Assembly (NCBI GenBank): GCA_018873225.1
Contig: JAEILZ010000001.1
Location: forward strand, 1,426,001 to 1,490,000
Reading direction: 5' to 3'
Length of the DNA: 64,000 bases
Source of the DNA: [Phialemoniopsis] sp. UDSM-2020
Taxonomy: Eukaryota; Ascomycota; Sordariomycetes; Thyridiales; Thyridiaceae
Positions 33,901 to 46,100 of this stretch are shown here, piece after piece; position 1 is the first letter of the stretch, and each line of letters opens with the position of its first letter. A program made the position numbers and the translations under genes. The notes under the pieces are model-generated. The model worked only from the letters and a program-made list of their open reading frames with translations. It did no database searches and was not told the origin of the DNA.

Positions 33901-36900
33901 AATCCCAACACCTCTTCGATGAAAGGATAGACCTTCTCCACGCGAACACCACCGCCTAGATCTCTTCAGAACAATCGATCTTCAGGGGGGTGGTCCCTGT
34001 CAACAGGTGGTGCGGCTTGCTTTTTTGACCAGGTTGTCAGACACTGTCAACCCAACCCGTCACCTCAGCGGCTGGGCTGGAGAAAAAGCAATCTGACACA
34101 TTTGGACAACTGGCAATGACGCCTGACATCCCCCTGTTGGCTTTCATTGCTTCTTCGGCTCCCTATCGTCGACTCTTCACTAGGACTACCTAGTCTTCCA
34201 GGTTGTTAGTCAAAGCAGCTACACCGCTTCAGGCCCACAGACCTGGTGTGTGGTTTTCCGAATTTTTTCGGGTTTTACACACTTGAACATGGAATGCTTG
34301 TCGAACGAGGCGGGACCTCCCTTGGAAGCAAGCTATGGCGGGGACAAGTTCCACAGACTGGAATGTCCACCCCCCAGACCAGAGACAAACCTACGGGTTT
34401 GTGAACCCCAGTATGTGGCTCCTGACAGCGGGGAGCCGTGCTAGTGAGCTTCGATTGTTTGCTCGGTGGCCCACTGCTCGCTTGTGGCTGACGTGCATTG
34501 GGCGTGAGGCATGATCGGGATCCGCTGCTGAAAGACGTGGCTGATCTCTGGTGTCGTGTAGTCTTGCTAGCAGCAAATAGTTCTTTTGCGAACTCACCAA
34601 GCCCAGCTTCAAAAGAACCCGTCCAAGCCGAAAGGTACCAGGCGATTCCGGCTGCAACTGGACAGCCCCGGGTCCGACGAATTTCAATGACACACCCAGC
34701 CCGGCGGGAATAGGTAGGGGCTAGAAGGCGCTACAAGCTGTCAATCGCTCGTTCTCATTCAAGCGCTAGGATAGATGCCAGCCCGGTGATCGCGGAGAAT
34801 GCGCTTCGGTGGCCCAGAGGGAGGCATTTTGGACGCGGCTGGAGGGCCATAACGTCGGTGGCGTTTTATCAAGGGACCAGCGCGAGTCAAGTTTGAGAAT
34901 GTTGAATTGCAGCATAAGCAAAGAAGTGTGTGATGTATTTCAACCTCTTGCCCCACCTAGATATTGGACGTGGACGAAGAATGTGAGAAACCTCCGCCTT
35001 TGGGGGAAGGCACGAAGTCTTCCTGTGGGAGGGCCGGCCAACAGAAGCAATACCCAGTTGAAACAAATCGCTGTGGTCTTTCCAGGGCTGGATTTGGAGG
35101 TCGAGCCTTCCTGCCCTCGTGTGATACGATACCTAAGGGCCTCGCCCAAATTCAGTCGAGGAAGGATGCAATTTGCAAATCGCGAGACCGAAAACCCATG
35201 TTCCCAAGTGCGCGGACGGACGGAAGACGGGCCCGGCTGCTACCCAACCATTTGGGAAATTCGCCAAGCAAAGTGTTCGCGAGGGCCCGTCGCTCCGTTA
35301 AATGACAAGCTTGTCAAAGTCTGACATGGTGAACTATCTTCTACAAGGTTGACAATGACGTCGGGTTGTACGGCTATTGGGCAATTTGGCGGTACCGTAC
35401 CTCTGTCCAGAGGCGCAACCGGGCCTACTTCCCAAGGCCATGGAGCAAAACAACAGAGACAAGTTTATCTCCGTCAGCCACCATCTGTCTATCTGCTGCT
35501 CGCTACTACCCGCCAGTCAGCCTGTCTCAGATCCGTCACTTTATCGCTGCAGGTCAATATCGGAAGCGAAAAGCCACAATGTGACAATGGACAACAGCAT
35601 GCCAAGGTACCTTGGCTGAAATTGGGGACCATGTGCAGTTTCAGCGACGGCGGTGGCCACGCCGACAAGTCTCCAGTCTTAACCTGCCTACCTGGGCAAG
35701 TAACCTTGTAGCATGGGTTTTATGAATAGACTACCATCGAGAAAATATTGTCGATCGTGGATGATCTTAAAGCAGCCGGGACGTGAGAAGTCAAAATCTC
35801 GAAGATCATTGCCAGAGATGGGTTTGGGCCGGTCGAGGGGTGGAATGGAGCCTGGTACACTTTTTAAAGGTGAAGAAACGAAAAGGCCGCTTCCGCTCTT
35901 TGGGATTGCTGGACTCAGGTACCAGAATCAAACGTGCCACGCTTGGGTTGGGCTAAACCAAAAGCTGGAACCGCCGCGGCATACTCGGACGAGTAAGTAT
36001 CGACAGTATTCATCCCTCATGGCTTTTGTTTTCTTTGTTTGTTTCATCCCGCACCAATCCCACCGTGACCAGTTTAAAGTACAATAAAAGCAAGAATTGT
36101 CGTCCATGTCTCTTCCATCAAGGTCCTGCCAAGCCCGAGCTTAAGCCTGTTGAGCCAGAAAGGCATACCGAGAGGTGGGCTAATAGTCTACGGCCAAGCA
36201 TGGGTACTTGCAGCACTGAACAGCCCTTTTCGTTCTGATACAGGGCGTTTGGTCCTTTAGGGTGCCGTGGAAATGGCATTTGTTGCGGTGGAGTCGGGCT
36301 TTTCAGCGGGTCCAGCCCTTCCAGCGGGGCATCCTCCAGCGGGTCGCTTCAGCGGCTGTGAGTCTGTGGAGCGCGAGCTGGAAAAGAAAACGGAGACTGC
36401 ACCAGAACCTGGGTGTGGACGATCGTGTGCATGCCAGAACAGCAGTGCAATCCGAGAGACAGCCTTCAAAACACGATAGAAGGCATAAAGAGGATCACAA
36501 GGGTCTCGACTCCAATACATGTCCGGGAAGATACCGCATCTGGCAACTGGCCACCTCCCAAAAACGGTCAGCCATCCTCTAATTTTTACCAATAGAACGT
36601 TTTCTTAAAGCTTCTTTCTGGGCACTTTTCCAATGCTGCGATAATCAATAGTGGGGAGTGGGCGTTTTGGCCTTATTCTAAAGCCACACCAGCACCCACC
36701 CCCTGCTCACCGTTTTGGTACCGTGGGAAGGGTACATACGGCGGCAATTACCGTGCCGTGGGTACCGTTGTCCACCACACTAAAGGAACCAGGCACACCG
36801 TTGCCCACGATTGGGGACGACGGACCCTCTCTTTCCTCCCCAAATCTCCAGATACAGCGACGCCAGACCACATCCAGTCACTCCATCACAGACCACGCAT

Positions 36901-39900
36901 CATCACCCTGCCCATCAAACATCAAACCATTTCCCGTGGCTCGAATTTATTGACAAGTGGAGACGGACGACGGCTCTTTCAGGTCAACCTCCAATCTACA
37001 CAGCGCGAACTGGTGGGGGAATGAGGCACTTGTCACATCGTATCGAACCAGACTTGGGCGCCAGCTGAGCCTGAAGGGCAACTGGCCTGCTGTGCCGCCG
37101 CCCCTTCCAGGGACCAGGCCGTCCTTTCATCAAAAGGATCTTCTCCATGTATGAGTGAGCGTGTTGGTAGGTGTGTGTCAGCAGATGCTCTGTATGGCGG
37201 AACCTGGGCCCTGCAGAGAGTCAGAACAACTTGCATCATCCGAGACACTCATGTAAATTGCCATGCCACCTGGCTGTCCGCACGAGCCGCTGCCACCAAC
37301 AGGCCTAGAGAGTGAGGCGTTCAGGAAAGGGAAAGAATAAGAGATTTACACTGGACCATCCAACACGTCACTGTGGCTAAGCACCCTAGGTTGAAACGGC
37401 AGTGGGGTGTCAAAAAGCATATGAGCGAGAGGCGAAGAAGGTGGCGTACCCGTCAACCACCTCACCTCGTCTGGGTTTGCAGTGAGCGATAGTTTCCGCC
37501 TGGCTGTTGAGAGTTATTGTCGATCACGGCAAAGGCTCAAGAATAGAAAATGGAGCCAAAACTCGGTGCATAGGACAACCAGTCGTTGGAAACCGCGACA
37601 TATCAAACGAGAAAGAAAGAGACCAATGGGTAAATATTCCGATACCTCGAGCTGCCGAAACATGATCTCAGATCGCCAATGGCTCCGATCCAGGCTGGAG
37701 ATCCCGTTTCTCAATGCTTCCCTCTAATCCCCGGCCCCTGCCACGAGAGTGACGGGAAGTTGTTTGGTTTGATTGTCCAGACCTTCTTGGTGGCTGATGG
37801 GTTGCCCGTCATTTGCCAGTTGTGAGACAAGACACCTTTCACTTGACCTTTGTCGTTTCTTTTGACGGATTGACATCGGCATGGGCAGCAATTACAGATG
37901 CATCGTCGGCTTTTGACTTGCACACCAACAGAGCGAGACAACGGCTGCAATGCCCGAAACTGATCAGGGAGTGTCATTCGTGTGTAGTCATGTAAATGCC
38001 AAACCGTCTTAGATAGAGCAACGGCTCGTCTACACCAGTCAAACCAACAGCCATGGGAAAACCCTAGGCGAGTAGTCAAGGTACATCATCGGGCTAGAGA
38101 GAAAGATCTTCATTGTCTTACAAACAAACGCCAACTTAGGCCATCTTGTCAATCCCCTTTTTTCCGTTTCCTAAACTTAGGACGGCGCTGATCACTCAAC
38201 GCTCTTGGCCTGATTGCATCGGCGAGAGCGCCGGTTTCCCAAAATCGCATCTCTGCAGGCATTGCTTATTTCCAGAAATTCCATGTTTTGCATCATGGTC
38301 CCTCCCTTCGTGATCGGCAGGCGCTTCCTGGTGTTGTTATGTGCCCGTCATCGCCATCCGTCCGCCTCCATACCAGCCAGCCCGATAACAATTATTGATA
38401 CATGCTCATGTTTCTCAAGGATTCCACTTTGATGAAACTACCAGCACCCTAACTCTGATGCCAGTTTCTCAACCACGCGTCATGGACCGTGGAACTTATG
38501 CATGGCATTGGAGAAGGCATCTGGCGGCCTGGACCAGGACTAGTTAGGGCTGCCGTAGTGCATCTATCGAACGCACCCGTGCCTTACGGAGGACTCACTG
38601 AGGGCAGGCATTTCTCTCGAGAATGATAGCGCTTATGAAGGTGGAGCGAAGGCTTGGGACAAGCTCGATCATTGAACATCCCCTTTTTCCCAGCTGGCCG
38701 CGGCAAGAGCGCGAGACATGGACGGGTTGCTGTCAACCCCAGGACTTTTCCCACCAGGGAAGACCCCAGGAACACAACCAGCTCGCCCTCCCATCAGGCG
38801 GTCCTTTCCGAGACTCTTGGGAAGAGCGCAAAAGTCTAGATACCTGGACCTGGCAAAAGGGCTGGGCTATCCTTCACCTCGCCCTGTGACCTCTTGCTGC
38901 TGCTGAGACGCATCTCCATCCCACCAACCCCCTTTCAAACATTCCATTACCCACAGTGCCTCGGCCCTTCTGGATCACACCGCACGTCCACACTTCCGAG
39001 GCCCGGTCGACCACTCGCATCTTTTCCCTTCTCAGCCTGGGGCACGCATATCGCTTCCTGTAGGCACGTCTGTAGTAGGTAGGTATAAATGATCATTAAG
39101 GTGAACAAGGGGTGAGTAGACTGCGTTGCAGCAGCCTTTCTTCCCCTTGCTCTCAAAGTAACGTTGGTACTTCCAGGGTCAGGTAGGCCTCAAGACATGG
39201 CCCCAGGTCCTTTTGGGAGACTATTATCCCCATTCCACTCTGCCCGCAGAAAAGGCGGCCCCCACTTTAAGGCTGGGTGCCACAAAAAATAAGAAGACGA
39301 ACTGGTCTTGAAGCAGCTTCAACCTTTCGCAACTCGGCCCATGCCAGAGCAGGGAGGGGAGAGGGAAAGCTAGCTAGCTGCGAAAGTGATACTCTTGCTC
39401 TGACCCATGCTGTCAAACGGAATTCACCGTCCTGCTGATGGAGAAAAGGAAAAAAGAGAGGGCCCAGTGCCCCATGCCTGAGGTAGCCGTGCAGCTCACA
39501 TACCAGCCGGCCCTTACCACATCCCCCCAACCACTCTCCATTTGCACACCCTCAGAGAGTCATGGCGTGAAAGGCTGTTGTAAGTGATGATGATAATGAT
39601 GATGACACAGAAATGGGCAACGTGTTTTGTGACCTCGAGCTCGAGCTACCCCTTCGTAGCTCGTCCACTTGATTACGCCCAACAGAAGAGGCAAGATAGA
39701 TCAGGGTGTGACAAGGGAGAAAGGGAGAGAGAGGCCAGGAAAGCAGAGGTCCATTCATTGTCAACCATCCACACCCCTCCCACCCCTGCCACCGCTCCGC
39801 CCCGTTTCGGCGGTTTTGTGTTTCTGGCATCGGAATCCAGCAGCTGGCTGGGAAGGGGCACGTCAAGAGACCTGTGAGACCCTTTCTCGCAGGTGCCCCG

Positions 39901-40529
39901 GCAGTCTAGATCAATTGTGTGCCCACCGGCATATCGACTACCTGAAGCTACCCCAAAGGTCATAGCTTTCATTGAGAGGTCACCGTTGGGGGCAGGATGG
40001 AATCCACTGTCCTCGTATTCACAGGGTGATGTTGATGGGAACCAGCTTATAGAGGTGGATGTTTCAAGGCAAGCCAGGGCTTGCCTCGAAGATTTGATAT
40101 TGAGTCTGTTTGTTTGTTTATTTCTCGTTCATTCTGACGTTGCGAGCCTCTTGGTCTCTCCTCCGCCAACGTAGCACTATCGCCACGTTCATAAACTCCG
40201 TACAGTAGTAGTAGTAGCATCAGTAGCCCCCCTTTCCGACACCTATATATCCCTGAACCGCGCTGCGTAGCCATTTCCAGCAGTCAAACTCGACCGGCAA
40301 GTGCTGGAACATATGCCAAATGAGTAACAAAAAGAATTAGAAGTGCCCATCTTCTTTCATGGGGGGAGAAAAGCAAATGATCATGACCTTTGCGCTCCCA
40401 GAACCGAGAAGAAAATAAGAAAATTTCAAATGCCTGCCAGTCAAACAAATCGCGGCTCCAATGTCCAATGCCTGCCATGCTAAAACAAGGCGTCAAAGGG
40501 GGTATCAAATGCATTTCGTTCCGAGGCTC
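30942..40529. other. 9.6-kb gene-free region
   Basis: No protein gene can be supported on either strand. The longest frames (for example 34809-35324 plus and 39584-39877 plus) have no family motifs, no splice-joined continuation and no codon bias. Base composition is near 50 % GC, so this is not RIP-mutated repeat DNA, and no transposon or long repeat was seen. It contains seven CTGTCAA-type heptamers (31492, 33741, 33997, 34044, 34738, 38730, 39410) and a CCGGCC-rich patch at 32411-33364. It is the 3' side of the TALE homeodomain gene and the 3' flank of the dioxygenase gene. Confidence 0.55.
40205..40216. repeat. (GTA)n short repeat
   Basis: Four GTA units just beyond the 3' end of the homeodomain gene. 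Confidence 0.7.
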
Positions 40530-41947
40530 CTAGACGCTCTCGCGGTTCATGCGTCTGCCCCCGGGGCTCCTCCTCATCTCGTGCATCTCGTCCTCGTAGT
40601 GGCTGCTACCACCCTCACTGAGCGGGCTGCCCGATTTTCTCCCGTCGTACTCTGATTTTTCGGTCGACCTCATGACCCGATCGTCTGAGTTGCGTCCGCT
40701 CGACATGGCGTCTGCTTCGACCCTGGCGTTGCTGATCATGGCTGGCAGCTGTCTCCGCCTGGCGTTGATAAACCAATTGGATATTTGATCTGCGCACGAT
40801 AATTGTTAGATTGAGATCCTCCTCCATCCAAGAAATAGCAAGGTGTAAACCTACTCATTTGCAGACCGGTCTGCCTCATCAAATCCTGCTTCTCGTCCTC
40901 GGTAGGATACGGGTGGTGGAGGTGAGCCACGAACCAGGTGCGCAGCTTATCGGTCGTTTCCTTGGGGAGGTTTCCACGCCGTTTGCGTTGCTTCATCATG
41001 TCGCCATTAAGCCCCATGCCGCCGTAATCTCCCATGCGCATGTACTCGGGGTACTGGCTGTATCCGTGGCTTGTCATTGCGGCTCTTTCGTACGGATTCA
41101 TCGCACCCATTGACACGGACTGTCCCCGGCTGGGGTGGTGATAACCCGGAGTGTACGAGCTCGGTCGATAGCCATGTTCCATACCAGAGTGCGAAGGGTG
41201 CATCATTCCAGACCTGCTCGGGTACTCCTCCCTCGAATAACGGCGTACTTGCGGTGGCGGTGGAGGCTCTCGTTCGAAAGCAAGAGGTGGCAGGCTTGGA
41301 AGCGCAGGTCGGTGCTCGATAGCATCTGGCGGCTCCAGTGTGGCGGGCGAGTGGATTGACGAAGGCCCGCTCAGGGACGGAGGATACGAGCTCGTCCTGG
41401 AGCTTGAACCCCAATTCTCCGTCGCAGATCTCGGCAGAAGGCCTGGTGAGGCGCCGCGTACCTGCCGTGGCATACTCCCAGAAGTACTCGCGTAGAGTCT
41501 CGGAACCTGGCTCGATCGTTCCTCCTCTTCGAACGATAACCGTCTTCTTTTTCCCGAGTTGGGAGAGTGAACGTATTCTGGTGGCGTGGTAGGGCCTGGT
41601 AGACCAACCGTCGGGGAAGCATTGCTTGTGGTGCCGTCTCTCGGATTCACCCGGATGGGAAGCAGATCTGGGAAAGCCTGCGTAGAGTAGTCAGTGTCGC
41701 CGCTCGAGGTATCGAAGCCTAACTCGGGAATTACCTGTCGTATTGATGGCAGTGCTACCCTCTCAGGCTCCGTCCTCGGTCTGGACAATCCATAAGAAGA
41801 TGGTCTAGTATCCTCGGACGGGTAGTCCCTTTGAAAGGGGGGATATGGAGCGGGAGCGGGCATGGTAAGCATAGACATTTTCGAACTATCTTCGACCTGT
41901 CCTTGAACACGATTCGATTCCTCAATTCGTGGAAGGCCTTGTTCCAT
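40530..41947 (-). CDS. TALE-class homeodomain transcription factor
   Basis: Exons 41947-40855 and 40789-40530 give 450 aa. The homeodomain is at about residues 317-378: KQRKRRGNLPKETTDKLRTW, then the three-residue TALE insertion around HHPYPTEDEK. The recognition helix MNQISNWFINARRR is restored only when the 65-nt intron is removed; its Trp370, Asn373 and Arg375 are the DNA-contact set. The rest is Ser/Pro/Tyr-rich and likely disordered, with a basic KRRR patch. A second, frame-neutral intron is probable at 41734-41678 (57 nt, CTGAC branch site, AG end). Removing it gives LPSIRQAFPDLLP and a 431-aa protein. Yeast relatives are Cup9 and Tos8; filamentous fungi use such factors in growth, conidiation and fruiting. 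It stands alone in about 25 kb of non-coding DNA, which suggests complex regulation. Confidence 0.9.
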
Positions 41948-43120
41948 AACAAGCGCCCTGAGTAAAACCGAGTCCCGACCAGCGGCTGGTGTTACTAATT
42001 GTCTGTTAGTATCGTCGACGGCCGCTTTCTAAAGTGCAAGTGAAGAAGACTCCTGGTGGAGAGGAGGCAGGCGGCTTTACCTCGAGAAACGAGCTTGCAA
42101 GACTAGACGCAACAGAAAGCTCCGGGACTGCGTTCTGCTGAGCTGGCAGGAGTATGGCTTGATCAAGGGTCTCAGATCTGGCGTCTTTGTGATTTGTCTG
42201 AGACAGAACACCGAAGGGCACTCGATGGCTGGTGGAGGAAGCCAAGGAAGCAGCTCGTGACCTGGTACAGCCACGCTCAAGATAGTGTGAGATCCTCGGT
42301 AGACAAATGGTAAAGGCAATGCAATCGAGTCGAGATCGTAGTAATCAAGCACATCAAAGAGGCTTCGCGGGTGCTGACGGGTTGGCACAGCTGTCCTTAG
42401 GCACCGTTTGCAATGTTGCAGTCAAGAGAGCGGATTCCACGGCTTTTTAGACGACCAGGTGGTCCAAGACGTGTGAGATGGGTGATTGGTTCAAGGCCTG
42501 GCTTGAACAAATGATGGAGAGTGGAATCGACAAATTCAAGCCTCATGAGGTGGCTTGGGCTAATACAGTCGAGACCAACAAGACATGCGTGTAAGGAAGT
42601 GAGTAGGGGAAAGAAACGTCTAAGACGGATACATAAATAACTTAAACGATTCGAAGAAGGAGACGTACTCTCATGTGGAGAGAGGGATCTGATGGGTAGA
42701 ACTAAGCCCCATCTAGAGCCAAGACGTAGTAAGAACATGGACCCAGGATGACATAGCACCATTCAGTCAAGGAACGGAAGTCAAGTACATAGCTACCTGG
42801 GATGCCAATAGGTAGGTATGGATGACGGCGCGCTTGCGCGACAGACGAGCGAGAGTGAGCGAGACGGAGCACTGTTGGAAACGGGAAAGGTAGGGTGTGT
42901 CTAATGACAAGCCAGGCAAACGTCTGGGCACAAGCTCAGGGGTCCGTTTAGTTGCAAGAATCCCATGGTGCCAAAGTACCTTTTGCTTAGGAGCACCATT
43001 GGACCAGTGGTAAATCGAAACGCAGCAGCTTAGCTCGCTAGAAGCCGGCGTTGTGGACTCGTGTGGCGTTTTCGAGTGAAGGAAAAAAACGGACTGCTGG
43101 CAATGCTAAGGAGACTGAGG

Positions 43121-43134
43121 GTGTGTGTGTGTGT
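43121..43134. repeat. (GT)7 microsatellite
   Basis: Seven perfect GT units in the region upstream of the homeodomain gene. Confidence 0.85.
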
Positions 43135-46100
43135 AAGTGAGTAAAGAGGGAGGGTGTGTGGGTGCTTGTGGTGTGTGCCAGGCTTCTGGTGGTACCGGGA
43201 TGATCTAGCAGGGACCAGGATAGGGGTCCTAAAAGGGCGAAATGTATGTACATACACAGCATACAGAGAGGCACATTAAGAATGGCTGGGTGGAGTGAGG
43301 GAGGATGCCCCCATGCCTCCGTTGACCAGGTCCAGGTCCAGGTACAGTCGGTGTCGGTACAACAAAGATGGAGGAGGGAGAAGCAAGACGACGGAATGGT
43401 GGAAGAGTGACACGAGCCAGGAGAGACCAAGACCCACAAGCCTAGGTCATGTAGGGAAATACCTAGCAGCATGCCGTGTGTCTTCGATGGACAGGGATCT
43501 TTGCCCACCCCGCTGTGCCCCCCGACCGGTCCACGACGGTTTGCAAGCTAGATGAAATTGCCCGATGAGAGAGGTGAAAGCAAAGCCAGGCTATCCCTAA
43601 CACGCGTGCCATCGCATACGAAGTATGCATCCTCCAGGTTCCTGTACGGGATACACACACAAAGACCAAGTGCAGGAGAGGGAGAGGGGGGAGAGCTCGT
43701 CACAGTTGTACATGAGTATGTTTATACACACACTCGCCAAACTCGAAATATGTCGCCAGGTTGTTCGTTAGGAATTGTGCAGGCTCTTGTTCATACACTT
43801 CAAAAGGCTATGCCATTTTGTTGTATCTTTGCCTGGCATGGTACTTCATAAGCAAGTGCCTTTCGAAATCTCAATAATTGACATAGCCCGTATCTGCTTT
43901 CAGTCATTGCCCGTTCCGATCCCCTAGTGGCCAATGTCGACGGGACGGAAGTCATTCAATGTTGCTCTAGCTATGACAGACAGATCGATCTGCGTGCCTG
44001 GGGAACCATACTCGGAAGAATGGTGTGAAGAGGTGCATCTGGCGCGTCTGGGCGTGAAGATATCACAAATCTTGCCGGGAAGGTCATCCGTGCCAGATGT
44101 GTGACTGCCTCCAATGCCCGACGCCTCTCGCTCTCCCTTCGATTGCAAGCTTGTGGTATACTTTCTCGCCTCTTCTTTTTCTTGACTGAGGGTGTGAAAG
44201 ATCGTGGTGGCCAACATCCTCAACAGCCAAGCTTGCAGTATATGCGTTGAAAGCAACATCCATATGCAGCATGCACAGATGCCTGATGTTATTCGCACTG
44301 GCCGACGACGACGGCGACGACGACATTGACGACAACGAAGAACCAAGTAGTTACCAACGCCGCCCGTAAGAAACATGCCAGCACACGATATGGTCCGGAT
44401 ATCTGCATGAGGTTTCCCTCCCGAGAGCCCATGGACCAGGATAGATGCAGTGCATTATCTTGCCGGTTCCAGTCGATGCCATTCCCTGGAATCTGGTCAC
44501 TGGGTCCTGCTCCCGGCGGCAAGGACGCGGCTTCTGGCCGAGGCGACGGCTACCTTCCATCTGGGATCCGGGGGTTGGTAGCGTACGAGAGGCGGAAGAA
44601 GGTTTGGGCTTATGCTCCCTCACGCCTCCGAGATGAGAAAAAGAGAACACCATCTAGATTAGCCCCAAGCCAGACGATGTGGTCAGAGGCCCATACCATC
44701 GCAAAGTCTATCTCACCAAAAGGGTGGGACTGCCGGTGGCTGCATGCCACGGCGGCAAGACAGGAGCTTGGCATTGCGATGGAGTTATTCTCGCTACGAG
44801 TGCAAGGAAACTGCAAGGAAACATGGTAAAGCAGAGCATACACGGCGAATTAGTGGAACAAATACCCTCGGTTTGCATCGGGCGGTGTTGCGGTGGTCCT
44901 TTTGTTTCCGCCTCATTGCACATTGCAGTGGCTCTGACAAATGGCTCATTTGCGAGATAATCTTGTATATATATCATCGTCGGCGCGGCCGGTACGAGCC
45001 CCTGCAGCGGCTTCGCGACCAGCTTGCGTTGTTCAGCGGTGAGCCTTTCCAACCCGATAGGCATTCTGGGCGGCTGCCAGGTTTTCAGGTCAGCGACTGT
45101 TTGACGCGAAGCCAATCGAAAGTAGACACAGAGATAAACCACCAGCATCGGTGATGGTCTTGATGCTTGTTTGTTAACCATTGAAATGTTACTTAAGAGC
45201 TGCTGAAGGGGGGACTATCGACTGCTAGACTCTCTCAAGTGCATCCGCCAACACACCAACTGTCATATCGGCGTGGTGTGAAAGGTTTTGATTGACATTG
45301 GCCATGATCCATCGATCCCTGTGTGTACTTAGTGGGAGGTTTTCAGAGGCCTTTTTATGCCTTGTGGGACCAGCAGATAATGATCAACAGAGCCTTGGTT
45401 TTAGCATTGTGGATGGCGCGAGGGCTGGCGCAGAAACATCCATGGCTGCGGTGCAGCCCGCAGCCCGTACCTTTCCTCCAAGACCCAAGGCCGTCAAGAA
45501 CAACATGCTGAATTTACGAAGTAGACATCCACTGGGTTTCGTCTGCAAGGCGCTTACGACGCGTTGATGGGTGCAGAAAAAGCATGCCGAGGCGAAGAAC
45601 GCGTGTACATAAATTATTTGGACGCTATTCACCATCAAGAAGCTTAAATTTTTGACTGGATGTCGAACATTGAAAGTCCCATCTTGACATCTGGAGCATT
45701 TAGTGCAAGGAGGGCAAGCAAATGCCGGCCAAAGTACCGGACGGAGACTTACTCTATTTGGTAAGGGACCACAAATGTGAGTGGCAGAGGCAGCCAGTTG
45801 ATCCTTACGAGTGAGTACACAGTCAGTTCCGCCATTTCACGTCTGTACTTCGTAGGGAGCTTGCTGTCGACGTAGCGGCTTTGAACAAGCCTGGCATTGG
45901 CATGTACCTATTCGCTATGATTACTAAACAAAGAAGAAGAATGGTCTTCACTCTTAGGTTCACTCCTTGACTCCATAAGTACGAAGCCAGAGGACATCGA
46001 GACGCTAAGGACATGATTCGTGTGATGCTCCTCTTTCGGAAAGACTCCGAGAAGTGAGACGCCAAAACGAAGCTCCCGTCTCTTCCTCGCCAGAACCTCC

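Noticed and set aside
34809..35324. 171-codon plus ORF in the gene-free region
   Set aside because: No recognisable domain, no codon bias, no splice-supported partner exon.
30942..40529. Transposon or RIP-silenced repeat as explanation of the gene-free DNA
   Set aside because: Base composition is near that of the genes, there is no AT-rich block, no terminal repeat and no transposase or reverse-transcriptase remnant.
42077..42388. Minus ORF of 103 codons upstream of the homeodomain gene
   Set aside because: Could be an upstream ORF in the leader, but there is no transcript evidence and no resemblance to a protein, so it is not listed as a gene.
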